DNA from: Clostridia bacterium
Lineage (GTDB): Bacteria; Bacillota; Clostridia; Christensenellales; Aristaeellaceae
DNA: 64,000 nt
Reading direction: 5' to 3'
NCBI GenBank assembly: GCA_017534885.1
Contig: JAFXVR010000065.1
Coordinates: forward strand, 1-64,000
Under the pieces are notes generated by a model. That model ran no database searches and was not told the DNA's origin. It saw only the letters and a list, made by a program, of their open reading frames with translations. Position numbers and translations under genes: made by a program. Below are positions 53,683-62,569 of the stretch, piece by piece (position 1 is the stretch's first letter; every line of letters starts with the position of its first letter).

Positions 53683-55368
53683 TTGGCCCTGATACCTTTG
53701 AAAGCAAAGGCGCCGATGGTAGAGAAAACCGCGCTGCCGCTGAGAGCGGGCAATGTGCGCTGGACAGACGGAACGCCCTGGCTGATCGATGAAGCCCTGA
53801 GGGATTATATGGATGCGCCCTGCGTGTGGGAGGGCGGTTTGCTGCTGGCGGCGCTGCTGCACGGCAAACTGGAGGACGGCGTGCTGGCTCTGCGGGTGCG
53901 GAGGCTGATGCGGGAACAGGCGGAGGACGGGAGCTTTGCCCTGCCCCTGCCGGACGCCCTTGCCGCCGCCCGGGCGATGATGGCGCTGTACGCGGCGGAG
54001 AGCGACCGGAACACGCTGCAGGCAGTGGGACGCTGGCTCGGCTGGCTGGGCGCGCATGTGCCTGAGCTTCTGGAAGCCGAACAGGCCGGGCTGCCGCTGG
54101 CGGACGTGTGGGAGCTGCTGGAGGCTTACTACTGCCTGACCGGACGCAAGGCTGTGCTGAAGCTCTGCGAGCAGCTGCGCCGGGACGGGCTCGACTGGCC
54201 CGGCCTGCTGCGCACCTTCCAGATGCAGCGGGAGATGGCGGCAAACGGCGCGTATGCCGAACTGATGCAGGCCGTGGCCGGCGGGGACGCCGACCGCGCT
54301 GCCAATGCCCGGCGTCTGCTGCGTTTGGGTCACGCGGAGAGCCTGGCGGACGGGCTGAGGACGGCGCTCTATAGCGGAAGCTTCAGCGGCAGCACGACAG
54401 ATCTCGGCGCGGCAAGGGAAGGTTTTGAGCGGATCGTGCGCTGGCATGGCGCGGCCTGCGGCGGTGTGACGGCGGACGAATGGCTGGCCGGACGCGCCCC
54501 AGGCAAGGCGATCAGCGCCGGGACGGTGGGAGCGTGGATGGAAGCGCTGGCGGCCTGCGCCGCAGAAGATAAGGGAGAATGGGCGCTGGAAGCTCTCGAA
54601 AGATTGGCGGAGAATGCCCTGCCGCAGGCGGTGGATGAACGCGGACAGCCGAGGCTGCAGCGGGTGAACGCCGCCGGGGACGAGACAAAGCAGGACTGCT
54701 ACGCGCTGATTGCGGACGCGGCGCATCAGCTGGGCCGGCTGGCCCGGGGCGTTGCGGCGGCGGCAGCGGTCTGCGCGATGAACACAAAGAACGGCGTCCT
54801 GCTGAACTGGCTGCACAAGGGCGCGTACCGGGTGAGCCTCGGTGGAAAGAGCGCCCTGCTGACTGTTCAGCGCGGCGCGGCGGACGACGGCCGCTGCCTG
54901 GTGGATGTGCAGACAAAAACCGCGGTGGAGGCCGCCATATCGATCCGTGTGCCGGGCTGGGCGGAAAAGGCGGAGCTCACCGTCTCGGGAGAAGACACAC
55001 AGACCGCCGGGCCCGGTGAAACCATCGTCTTCAGCCGGGTATGGGAGGGCAAGACCCGCATCCTGATCAACATGGAACCCCGGCTGCAGGCGGAAGACGG
55101 CTACCACCAGTCTGTGAGCGTATACCGCGGCCCGGTGCTGTACAGCGCTGACGTCAGCGGCGGACAGTGGCGGGTGGCCGCGGCGGGAGCACCGGAAGTG
55201 CGCGGGGATCAGGTGAAGCTGCCGGTGAAGCCCATCGATCGCTGGGAGCGCATCGGGGATGTTCCCGTCCGGCCTGTCGCGTCAGGGGAAGCGGCGGAGA
55301 TCGCGCTTCAGCCCTACGGCGGCAGCAAAGCGCGGATTGCCGTCTTCCCCAGGGAGCGCAACGCATGA
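53683..55368 (+). CDS. Degenerate GH127-like (beta-L-arabinofuranosidase fold) protein
   Basis: A 561-residue cytosolic protein. The start is a TTG with GGGGGAG about 7 nt upstream; the next ATG lies 11 codons in. The C-terminal half follows the GH127/DUF1680 pattern: NGVLLNWLHKGAYRVSLGG, SIRVPGWAEKAELTVSGE, FSRVWEGKTRILINM and SVSVYRGPVLYSADV. The N-terminal helical barrel is shorter than usual. The region matching the catalytic E..C-G stretch reads ISAGTVGAWME, without Glu or Cys, and the CC-P-N block is reduced to one Cys (QDCYALIADA). It may be an inactive or altered relative. It is coupled (ATGA) to dus. Confidence 0.58.
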   Translation: MALIPLKAKAPMVEKTALPLRAGNVRWTDGTPWLIDEALRDYMDAPCVWEGGLLLAALLHGKLEDGVLALRVRRLMREQAEDGSFALPLPDALAAARAMMALYAAESDRNTLQAVGRWLGWLGAHVPELLEAEQAGLPLADVWELLEAYYCLTGRKAVLKLCEQLRRDGLDWPGLLRTFQMQREMAANGAYAELMQAVAGGDADRAANARRLLRLGHAESLADGLRTALYSGSFSGSTTDLGAAREGFERIVRWHGAACGGVTADEWLAGRAPGKAISAGTVGAWMEALAACAAEDKGEWALEALERLAENALPQAVDERGQPRLQRVNAAGDETKQDCYALIADAAHQLGRLARGVAAAAAVCAMNTKNGVLLNWLHKGAYRVSLGGKSALLTVQRGAADDGRCLVDVQTKTAVEAAISIRVPGWAEKAELTVSGEDTQTAGPGETIVFSRVWEGKTRILINMEPRLQAEDGYHQSVSVYRGPVLYSADVSGGQWRVAAAGAPEVRGDQVKLPVKPIDRWERIGDVPVRPVASGEAAEIALQPYGGSKARIAVFPRERNA

Positions 55369-56315
55369 ATAGCATCCGCCTGGCGCCCCTGGCGGGCATC
55401 ACGGACTGGCCCTTCCGCCTGCTCTGTTTCGAGCAGGGCTGCGACACAGCCTATACGGAGATGGTCAGCGCTCTGGGCTATGTCTACGCGCCCAAACAGC
55501 TGGCGGTACAGACACTCCTGGAAAGACATCCGCAGGAAAAACGGCTGATCCTGCAGCTCTTCGGCAAGGAGCCGGACTATATCGCCCGGACGGCGGCGGC
55601 CCTCTCGGATACGGGCAGGTTTGACGGCATCGACATTAATATGGGCTGTCCGGCCCACAAGGTTGCCTGTTCCGGGGAGGGCTCGGGGCTGATGCGAGAC
55701 CCGGCGCTGGCCGAGCGCATCCTTCGGGCGGCGGTGAAGGCTTCCTCCGTGCCGGTCTCGGTCAAGATGCGTCTGGGCTGGGACGAGAACAGCGTCAACG
55801 CGGTGGAGATCGCAAAGATGGCGGAGGACTGCGGCGTCACGGAAATCGCCGTGCACGGCCGGACGCGCCAGCAGATGTACGCCGGGGAAGCGGACTGGGA
55901 GATGATCGCCCGCGTCCGCGAGGCGGTGTCCATTCCGGTGCTGGGCAACGGCGACATCTTCAGCGCGGAAACCGCCCTTCAGCGAATGGAGGAGAGCGGC
56001 ACCGCCGGCGTGCTGATCGGACGCGGCGCCCTGGGCAATCCCTGGATCTTCAGCCAGATCAGAGCGCTGCAGCGCGGCGAAAAGCCGGCCAGCCCCACCG
56101 TCCGGGAGCGGATGGAAACCGCCATGCGTCATTACCGGATGCTGCTGGAATGGAAGCCGGAGCGCATCGCGGTCAACGAAATGCGCAAGCACATCGGCTG
56201 GTACCTGCGGGGGCTGCGCGGCGCGGCCCAGACCCGGGCAAGGGTCAACACAATGGAAAACCCGCTGGAAGTCCTCGCCCTGCTGCAGTCCATCGCGGAC
56301 GCAGGGGAGGAATGA
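55365..56315 (+). CDS. dus: tRNA-dihydrouridine synthase
   Basis: A flavoenzyme that reduces uridine to dihydrouridine in tRNA. The 316-residue TIM barrel starts MNSIRLAPLAGITDWPFRLLC. It has GIDINMGCPAHKVACSGEGSGLMRDP (about 86-111) with the catalytic cysteine replaced by serine or shifted relative to the usual NxGCP..K..... .G pattern, VSVKMRLGWDE (about 133-143), VHGRTRQQMYAG (about 163-174), VLGNGDIFS and GVLIGRGALGNPWIF. The start overlaps the preceding stop. Length is normal for DusB. Confidence 0.94.
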   Translation: MNSIRLAPLAGITDWPFRLLCFEQGCDTAYTEMVSALGYVYAPKQLAVQTLLERHPQEKRLILQLFGKEPDYIARTAAALSDTGRFDGIDINMGCPAHKVACSGEGSGLMRDPALAERILRAAVKASSVPVSVKMRLGWDENSVNAVEIAKMAEDCGVTEIAVHGRTRQQMYAGEADWEMIARVREAVSIPVLGNGDIFSAETALQRMEESGTAGVLIGRGALGNPWIFSQIRALQRGEKPASPTVRERMETAMRHYRMLLEWKPERIAVNEMRKHIGWYLRGLRGAAQTRARVNTMENPLEVLALLQSIADAGEE

Positions 56316-56332
56316 CAGGACAAGGAGGAAAC

Positions 56333-57754
56333 ATGCGCAGATTCTTGTTGCTGCTGCTGGCGGTCTGTCTGCTCAGCGGCGCGGCGCTGTCGGAATCCTA
56401 CTGGATGCCGGGGCTTGATCCGGCGCGGCTGGAAGCCCGGCCCATCCGGCTTACGGTGCGGCCCGCGGTCAGCGTGATCCTGCCGCTGGACGAAAGCCGC
56501 ACGGACGACCTGAACGCGCTGCTGAAGCACCTGACCCTTGTGGTCACGGTGGACCAGGCCGGCGCCGAGGAGAGCTGGGAGGAGCTCCGGCTGCTGACAG
56601 ACGAACAGGAAACCCTGCGGCTGCTGAATCACCGCACCGCGGAAGGCAGTACGCTCAGCCTGTCCTCCCAGCCGGAGCACACCTGGTTCTCATCGGGGGA
56701 TACCCTGGCCCTGCTGACCGGCGCGGAGACGCCTCAGGAGGAACTGTACGGGATCACACCAGCCCACCTGAACCTGTTTGAAGAGGCGGACGCCCTGCTC
56801 GAAGGCTTGCTGACGGGTTTTGAAGAAGACCTGGTGCGGACAAAGGGCAATGAAAATGTCAAGGGCTACGGAAAGACCACCCAGCGGATCAGGCTGACCG
56901 TTGAGGCAAAAGACGCTGCGGTTTTCGGCGCAAAGATGGCCGCGCTCTGCCCGGAAGGGGTGCTGAGGGATCTCGCTGAGGGGCTGACCTTCAGCGGAAA
57001 ACAGAGTCTCAGCATGCTGGCCAGCGAGGACGGTCAGGTGCTGAAGCTGACCTATTCGGGCCGCTGCGGCATCGGGGAGGACATCCGCAAGGTCAACGTG
57101 ACCTGGCGCAGACAGCGCAGTGGCGCGAATGTCAAGGACGAGATCAGCCTGACCTCCCCAGCTGTGAAGGGCAATCAGCGGGACACCCTGACCCTGAAGC
57201 GCACCGGCAGCACCGAGGGAGAAGTGCGGAACCTGAGCCTCAGCCTGAGCTGGGAGCAGCGCCGCACCGGCGAGAAGGTCAAAAACCTCAGCGCCAGCCT
57301 TTCCACCAGCGCCACCCCCTCCGGGAGCCAGTGGCTGCTGTCCGGGAATGCGAAGGCGGAGCTGAAGACCGGGTCTGACGTGTCAGAGGGCACAGAGGCC
57401 GGCTGGTCGTTGGCGGTCAGCGGCGAAGAGCCTTCTGCCAGCGGCACAGTGACACTCAAAAACTCAGCCGATGGGCATACGGTCAGCGGCCTCACGCTGG
57501 AGGTCTCCCTGGAACGGCCACCGGAAGCCGACTGGGAACAGGCTGTGCCGGACATGACCCTGGACGGGATGGACGGGGAGGCCCTGCGTGTCCTCCGGGA
57601 GGAGACCCTGCTGTGCGCGGCCCGGGACATTGTGCGGGCGCTGGTGCTTCTGCCCGAGGAGGATACCCTGTATCTGAGCCGAGCGCTGCCGGACTGGCAG
57701 ACGATTGTGGATGCGGCCCGCCGGAGCACCGGCGCCGCAGAGGAGGTAAACTGA
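56333..57754 (+). CDS. Large secreted protein of unknown function (triad member 1)
   Basis: A 473-residue exported protein that I do not recognise. The signal peptide is MRRFLLLLLAVCLLSGAALSE, with an SD AAGGAGG-like site upstream. The mature part is beta-rich, with many alternating strands (LSLSLSWEQRRTGEKVKNLSASLSTSATPSGSQW). A central LRLLNHRTAEGSTLSLSSQPEHTWFSSGD region precedes them. No catalytic motif, LPXTG or surface-layer repeat is visible. It follows dus by 17 nt and is followed 1 nt later by the second triad member. Confidence 0.75.
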   Translation: MRRFLLLLLAVCLLSGAALSESYWMPGLDPARLEARPIRLTVRPAVSVILPLDESRTDDLNALLKHLTLVVTVDQAGAEESWEELRLLTDEQETLRLLNHRTAEGSTLSLSSQPEHTWFSSGDTLALLTGAETPQEELYGITPAHLNLFEEADALLEGLLTGFEEDLVRTKGNENVKGYGKTTQRIRLTVEAKDAAVFGAKMAALCPEGVLRDLAEGLTFSGKQSLSMLASEDGQVLKLTYSGRCGIGEDIRKVNVTWRRQRSGANVKDEISLTSPAVKGNQRDTLTLKRTGSTEGEVRNLSLSLSWEQRRTGEKVKNLSASLSTSATPSGSQWLLSGNAKAELKTGSDVSEGTEAGWSLAVSGEEPSASGTVTLKNSADGHTVSGLTLEVSLERPPEADWEQAVPDMTLDGMDGEALRVLREETLLCAARDIVRALVLLPEEDTLYLSRALPDWQTIVDAARRSTGAAEEVN

Positions 57755-57755
57755 C

Positions 57756-59543
57756 ATGAAAAAGCTGATCTGTGCACTGATGGCCGCGTTGATGCTCCTC
57801 AGCCTTTCCCTGGCCGGCGCGGAGGAGACGCTGAGCAGCTATACCCTTGTGGAAAAGCTGGTGAATCAGCTGGCGGTGGACGGTTTCATGGCCGGCGTGC
57901 GCATCCGGGCCGAGGGCGAGGGCGAGTGGGTCAAAACCCTGGAGCCCATCACCGGCAAGGAGTTCCGGCTGACGCTTTCCCGTCAGGAGGATGCGCTGTA
58001 CGCCTGCATATACCGCTACGCCGACGGGGAATCCTTCGGGCTGACGGAGCTGTACACCCAGGGGGAGGACGCCTACCTGCGCAGTGACTTCCTGATGGAC
58101 ACCGTGCTGCGCCTGCCCCGCCGGGACGATGTGTACACCAGCCTCAGCCAGATCGGGCAGGCGGGAAATCCCTCCCTGCTGTCCTTCGCGGCCAGCCTTT
58201 CCGCGATCCCTCTGTCCAGCTGGGATGAAAAGTGGGATCCTGCATTGGAGCCCCTGCGCCAGAGCCTGGAGGTCAGCCTGAGCAAGTATGCCAAGGACAT
58301 GGCCATCGTGAGCGAAAACGGCGCCAACGTCATTGTCATGACCTATGAGATGAGCGCTGCCCAGGTCAAGCAGGAGGCGGTCACCTTCCTGTCTGAGGTG
58401 CTGGTCAACGAGGATCTGTGCAATCTGCTGAGGCGGCAGATGACAGAGGAACAGGCGGCGATCTACCTGCAGCCCGGCCTGCTCTGGTACTACAACCGGG
58501 AGATCGAAGCCCTGCCCCTGGAGGGCACGCTGACCATCGAGCGGCACGTGAGCCCCCAGGGCAATGAGCTGTCCACCGTGGTGACCATGCCGCTGCCGGA
58601 AAAGACGGGCTTTGAGACGGCCCGGCTGGAGAGCAGGGATGGCAGCCTCAGCCTGACCCTGACAGGCGGGGAGAAGGAGTGGACGCTGATCAGCCGGGTC
58701 AGTGAGCGCGGTGAAAACGGCTGCCATTACCAGGGCGACATCTTCGCGGCCGGTTTTGAGGGAAAGACCTTCGCCGCCAGCTATGACGTGAGCGCTGTGG
58801 TGACCAACACCGTGGATGACAGCCAGATCTCCCACCAGATTACCACCTGGACGCTGAACCTGACGCAGAACGCTGAGCTGGCTCCCGACGCGGAAATCAT
58901 CGAGTTTGAGCCGATGGTCGGGCGGGTGCGCACCAACCTGTACAGCAGCAGTAACCGGCGCGGCCCCTGCACCTTGGAGGTGCAGTCCTCCTTTACCCTG
59001 CCCGGCGGAAGCCTTTCGGCCACGGTGAAGCTGGTGATTGTGGAATCCGATGAAATCACGCCCTTCGACCTGAACGGGGCCATTGACCTGGCGCAGCTGA
59101 GCGAAGACCAGCGGTCCGCCTACCTGGCTGACTTCATTGCCAACGCCCTGCTTTCCCTGACAGATGAGGGCGGCAAACCCGAGGAGCTCCCGCTGCCTGA
59201 CGAAGGCGAGCCGGAAACCGAGACGACAGCCGAACCCGAGGAGCAGACCGAGGCCGAGCCTGAGACACCGGATCAGCCTGAAACCGAGACCCCTGAGGTG
59301 CCGGAAACTGAGACGCCGGTTGAGCCCGAGGCCGAGACGGAAACTGAGACTGAGCCCGAGACCGAGCCGGAGATTGAGACCGAGCCGGAGCCCGAGACGG
59401 AGGCTGAGCCTGAATCCGAGGAAACAGGGGAGCCTGAGACCGAGCCGGAACCCGTAGCCGAGGAGGAAACGGAGCCCACCGTAGAAACCGAGCAGCTGGA
59501 AACCCCGGACGAGGTGGAGGACGAGGAAGCGCCGGCGGCGTAA
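57756..59543 (+). CDS. Large secreted protein with Glu-Pro-rich tail (triad member 2)
   Basis: A 595-residue exported protein of unknown function. The signal peptide (MKKLICALMAALMLLSLSLAGA) is followed by a beta-rich domain of about 440 residues (e.g. RLTLSRQEDALYACIYRYADG, TGFETARLESRDGSLSLTLTGG). A final about 115 residues are almost only Glu, Pro and Thr (runs of ETEPEPETE), with no sorting signal after them. The tail would be a very acidic, extended spacer that may reach through the wall or bind cations. It shares style and gene order with its neighbours, but direct homology is unproven. Confidence 0.75.
   Translation: MKKLICALMAALMLLSLSLAGAEETLSSYTLVEKLVNQLAVDGFMAGVRIRAEGEGEWVKTLEPITGKEFRLTLSRQEDALYACIYRYADGESFGLTELYTQGEDAYLRSDFLMDTVLRLPRRDDVYTSLSQIGQAGNPSLLSFAASLSAIPLSSWDEKWDPALEPLRQSLEVSLSKYAKDMAIVSENGANVIVMTYEMSAAQVKQEAVTFLSEVLVNEDLCNLLRRQMTEEQAAIYLQPGLLWYYNREIEALPLEGTLTIERHVSPQGNELSTVVTMPLPEKTGFETARLESRDGSLSLTLTGGEKEWTLISRVSERGENGCHYQGDIFAAGFEGKTFAASYDVSAVVTNTVDDSQISHQITTWTLNLTQNAELAPDAEIIEFEPMVGRVRTNLYSSSNRRGPCTLEVQSSFTLPGGSLSATVKLVIVESDEITPFDLNGAIDLAQLSEDQRSAYLADFIANALLSLTDEGGKPEELPLPDEGEPETETTAEPEEQTEAEPETPDQPETETPEVPETETPVEPEAETETETEPETEPEIETEPEPETEAEPESEETGEPETEPEPVAEEETEPTVETEQLETPDEVEDEEAPAA
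59180..59515 (+). repeat. Glu-Pro-Thr coding repeat tract
   Basis: Short imperfect tandem units of GAG/GAA-CC(N)-GAG-AC(N), encoding the acidic tail of the protein at 57756-59543. Such tracts can vary in length by slippage or recombination, so strain variation is likely here. Confidence 0.8.
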
Positions 59544-59588
59544 GCCTGAAATGCGCCGTGTCCAAACAATTCAAGTGGGAGGTGTCCC

Positions 59589-61067
59589 ATGAAAAGACTG
59601 TGCTCTTTGCTTTTGACCATCGCCATCCTGATGGCTGGCACTGCGCTGGCTGAGGGAGCGCCGGAAGGGCGGGCTTATCACATGGCCATGTCCTGGAGCC
59701 TCAGCCAGGAGAATGTGGCGGAAATGATGGACGTCCTGGGCATGAATCCGGACAAGGATCTGGCCCAGGGGCTGGCAGAGCTGTTTGACAGCCTCAAAGT
59801 CGATATCGCTTTCAGTGAGGACCAAAAATCTGCTGGATTCGTGATGACGATGAAAGACCGCGAGTGGTACAGCATGCAGATGGTTCAAACAGACGATGCG
59901 ATCCTGTATGGAATGAGCATGTGCCCCGGCCTGACCCTTCGGATGCCGAAAGACGCGCTGTATACAGCGTACAAAGACCTGTACCACTTCTCGCCCGAAG
60001 AGGCGGATGCCTGGGCTCATGAACTGTTTCCGCAGCTCCTGAGCCGCCTGGCGGCAAATTTCTCGGCGATGGCGGACAAGCGAAGCCTGGCTCCGGAGAT
60101 CGGCAGGTTTGCGGGAGACGCTTATACCGGCGGCGTGACGCGCGTCTCCGGCGTGCTGGACGACTGCGATCTGTCACTGGTGCTGTTGAGGACGCTGTCC
60201 GACTGCCCGAACGCGCTGGACATCTTCAAGACGATCCCCGCCTTCGACGAGAAAGCCCTCTCCGATCTGCTGATGAACGCGGCCTGGGAAAACCGGTACA
60301 GCTACAAATATTCGGTGGTGTGGGACGAGAACAGCGCTCCCAGAGGCGCATCGGTGACGGTGTTTGACGGAGAGACCCAGATGGCCACCCTGTCCCTCGG
60401 CCTGCGCGGGGAAAAGGCGATCACTGCCGTGCTGGGCTTCGGCGTGAACGGCCAGGTCTGGTATGTGGACGCGGACGCTGAGGTCACCGAGGGAGAAGAT
60501 GCTGAGATTGCAGCCGCCACCGTCAGCGCTCACCTGATCAGGGATCGGAACGCCCTGGGCTACCAGGCGGCCAAGGCGCAGCCGGACGCGGTTCAGGCGG
60601 CGTTTGAGCTGAATATTGAAAACGACAGCGCTGAAGTCAGGTGGGATGCCTCCCTGCGGGTCGCGCCCTGGAGCTGGAATCTCACCGCAGCCGATCAGGC
60701 CATGCGCGAGCAGATGCCGGCCCTGCGCATTGGCGCGAAGACAGAGGAGCTCTTCGTGACCCACGGCAGCCTCCGGAAAGACACCATGGAGGTCCTGGCG
60801 GAGTACAACCTGTACCTGAACGGCGCGGATCAGCCCTGCATGAAGGCGGTGTTCACGGGAAGCTGGGGCGACGCCATCAAGATGCCGGAAGGCGGTCAGG
60901 TGATTCAGAACATGCTGGAGATGACGGAAGAAGAACAGAATCTGATGACAGAGGCATTGTCGAAAGCAGCACAGCAGATGCTGATCACCATGCTGAGAAC
61001 CGTGCCGCCGAGCCTGGTGACCTGGATGACGCGGCAAAGCATCAACCTGTTTCAGATGATCGATTGA
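59589..61067 (+). CDS. Large secreted protein of unknown function (triad member 3)
   Basis: A 492-residue exported protein. The signal peptide is MKRLCSLLLTIAILMAGTALAEG. The N-terminal part has AYHMAMSWSLSQENVAEMMDVLGMN and EFTMTMKDREWYSMQMVQTDDAILYGMSM-like alternating strands; the middle has YKYSVVWDENSAPRGASVTVFDGETQMATLSLGLRGEKAITAVLGFG; the end is helical. The strand pattern and the phrase VDADAEVTEGEDAEI suggest a beta-sandwich or lipoprotein-carrier-like fold. No enzyme motif is visible. A terminator follows, closing the transcript from 53.6 kb. Confidence 0.75.
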   Translation: MKRLCSLLLTIAILMAGTALAEGAPEGRAYHMAMSWSLSQENVAEMMDVLGMNPDKDLAQGLAELFDSLKVDIAFSEDQKSAGFVMTMKDREWYSMQMVQTDDAILYGMSMCPGLTLRMPKDALYTAYKDLYHFSPEEADAWAHELFPQLLSRLAANFSAMADKRSLAPEIGRFAGDAYTGGVTRVSGVLDDCDLSLVLLRTLSDCPNALDIFKTIPAFDEKALSDLLMNAAWENRYSYKYSVVWDENSAPRGASVTVFDGETQMATLSLGLRGEKAITAVLGFGVNGQVWYVDADAEVTEGEDAEIAAATVSAHLIRDRNALGYQAAKAQPDAVQAAFELNIENDSAEVRWDASLRVAPWSWNLTAADQAMREQMPALRIGAKTEELFVTHGSLRKDTMEVLAEYNLYLNGADQPCMKAVFTGSWGDAIKMPEGGQVIQNMLEMTEEEQNLMTEALSKAAQQMLITMLRTVPPSLVTWMTRQSINLFQMID

Positions 61068-61072
61068 CAAAA

Positions 61073-61103
61073 GAGCCCGGATGCCGAAAGACACCCGGGC
61101 TTT
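61073..61103 (+). terminator. Rho-independent terminator after the secreted-protein triad
   Basis: AGCCCGGAT pairs with ACCCGGGCT (one mismatch) around a 9-nt loop, followed by TTTG. Confidence 0.62.
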
Positions 61104-61147
61104 GTCCAAAAAAGATGGATTACATCCTGTATTTGACAAAATGGGGC

Positions 61148-61177
61148 TTGACGAAACAGGCCATTTATTGATAGAAT
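61148..61177 (+). promoter_or_regulatory. Sigma-A promoter of the glg operon
   Basis: TTGACG (61148-61153), 18-nt spacer, TAGAAT (61172-61177). Transcription would begin near 61184, about 165 nt before glgC. Confidence 0.7.
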
Positions 61178-61183
61178 AGTGAT

Positions 61184-61347
61184 GGACATCTATGAGATCG
61201 CAAAGAACACGGCGGGAGAGACAAAACCCCCGCTGTGCGAGTGAAACCCTGACAAGGCAATACGACCCCCGGCGGGTCTTTGCAGCGGATTCGTCCGCGA
61301 ACCGGTCAATCCCAAGAGGAATCACATCAAAGGAGCGTGCTTTTCCC
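61184..61347 (+). promoter_or_regulatory. Structured leader RNA upstream of glgC, class unknown
   Basis: A GCAAAGA (61200-61206)/TCTTTGC (61277-61283) pairing encloses a hairpin CACGGCGGG/CCCGCTGTG (61209-61238, one G-U) and a second short helix around CCCTGACAAGG. Downstream, GCGGAT..GTCCGCG and GGTCAATCCC..GGAATCAC elements lie before the AGGAG site (61331-61335). It resembles a riboswitch or protein-binding leader, but I could not match it to a known class. The reading frame stays open through it. Confidence 0.45.
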
Positions 61348-62532
61348 ATGATGAGAAAGAAGACTTGTGTGGCTATGCTGCTCGCGGGCGGACAGGGCAG
61401 CCGTCTGGGCATCCTCACCAAGCAGGTAGCCAAGCCGGCCGTGCCCTACGGAGGAAAGTACAGGATCATCGACTTTCCGCTCTCCAACTGCACCAACAGC
61501 GGCATTGACACCGTGGGCGTGCTGACCCAGTACCAGCCCCTGGAACTCAACGCCTACATCGGCAACGGCGCGTCCTGGGATCTGGACATGAACAACGGCG
61601 GCGTGTTCGTGCTTCCGCCCTACCAGAAGGGCAAGGTGGGCGAGTGGTACCGCGGCACCGCGAACGCCATCTACCAGAACATGGCCTTCATCGAGCAGTA
61701 CCATCCTGACTATGTGCTCATCCTCTCCGGTGACCACATCTACAAGATGGACTACAACAAGATGCTCAACTTCCACGTGCGGCACGGGGCCGACGCCACC
61801 ATCGCCGTGCGCGAAGTGCCGTGGGAAGAGGCCAGCCGCTTCGGCATCATGGCCACGGACGCGGATGACAACATCATCGAGTTCGCTGAGAAGCCCAAGC
61901 AGCCCAAGAGCAACAAGGCCTCCATGGGCGTGTACATCTTCACCTGGGAAAAGCTGCGCGCTTACCTGACCGCGGACGAGGCGGACAAGTCCTCCTCCAA
62001 CGACTTCGGCAAGAACATCATCCCCAAGATGCTGGCGGACAAGCAGGTCATGTGCGCCTACATGTTCGATGGCTACTGGAAGGACGTGGGCACCATCGAG
62101 AGCCTCTGGGAGGCCAACATGGATCTGCTGTCCACGCCCATGCCCATCGACCTCCACGACAAGAAGTGGCGCATCTACGCCCGCACCCCCGGCTATCCGC
62201 CGCACTATATCGCCAAGGGCGCTACGGTCAGCGGCAGCCTGGTGACCGAGGGCTCTCAGGTCTTCGGCCATGTGGAGCATTCCGTGCTCTTCGCCGGTGT
62301 GACGGTAGAAGAGGGCGCTGAGGTCATCGACGCGGTGGTCATGCCCGGCGCGGTGATCAAGCGCGGCGCGGTGGTCCGCAGGTCCATTATTGCTGAGAAC
62401 GCCATTGTGGGCCCGGGCAGCTTTGTGGGCGAGGAGACCGGCAACATCGCGGTGGTCGGCCACGGCATCAACGTTCCCGCAGGCGTGTCCGTGAAGGCGG
62501 GCGTGCAGGTGGACGAGGAAACGACATTCTGA
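61348..62532 (+). CDS. glgC: Glucose-1-phosphate adenylyltransferase, catalytic subunit
   Basis: Makes ADP-glucose from glucose-1-phosphate and ATP, the committed step of glycogen synthesis. The 394-residue protein starts [24 protein letters not shown], the nucleotidyltransferase signature. It has [20 protein letters not shown] (about 27-46), [10 protein letters not shown] (about 128) and a C-terminal left-handed beta-helix region (about 285-394). The SD AGGAG is 12 nt from the ATG, rather far. glgD follows after 37 nt; the two subunits form the clostridial heteromeric enzyme. Confidence 0.95.
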   Translation: MMRKKTCVAMLLAGGQGSRLGILTKQVAKPAVPYGGKYRIIDFPLSNCTNSGIDTVGVLTQYQPLELNAYIGNGASWDLDMNNGGVFVLPPYQKGKVGEWYRGTANAIYQNMAFIEQYHPDYVLILSGDHIYKMDYNKMLNFHVRHGADATIAVREVPWEEASRFGIMATDADDNIIEFAEKPKQPKSNKASMGVYIFTWEKLRAYLTADEADKSSSNDFGKNIIPKMLADKQVMCAYMFDGYWKDVGTIESLWEANMDLLSTPMPIDLHDKKWRIYARTPGYPPHYIAKGATVSGSLVTEGSQVFGHVEHSVLFAGVTVEEGAEVIDAVVMPGAVIKRGAVVRRSIIAENAIVGPGSFVGEETGNIAVVGHGINVPAGVSVKAGVQVDEETTF

Positions 62533-62569
62533 GAGCGATACCTATCAACAGAGAAAGAGGTTTGAAGCC

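Noticed and set aside
59180..59515. CRISPR-like or tandem DNA array
   Set aside because: The units are short, imperfect and stay in frame within a gene; they encode the acidic tail and have no spacers.
61192..61347. Glg leader read as an N-terminal extension of GlgC
   Set aside because: The reading frame is open but arginine-rich and unrelated to GlgC; the protein hallmark [15 protein letters not shown] starts at 61348.
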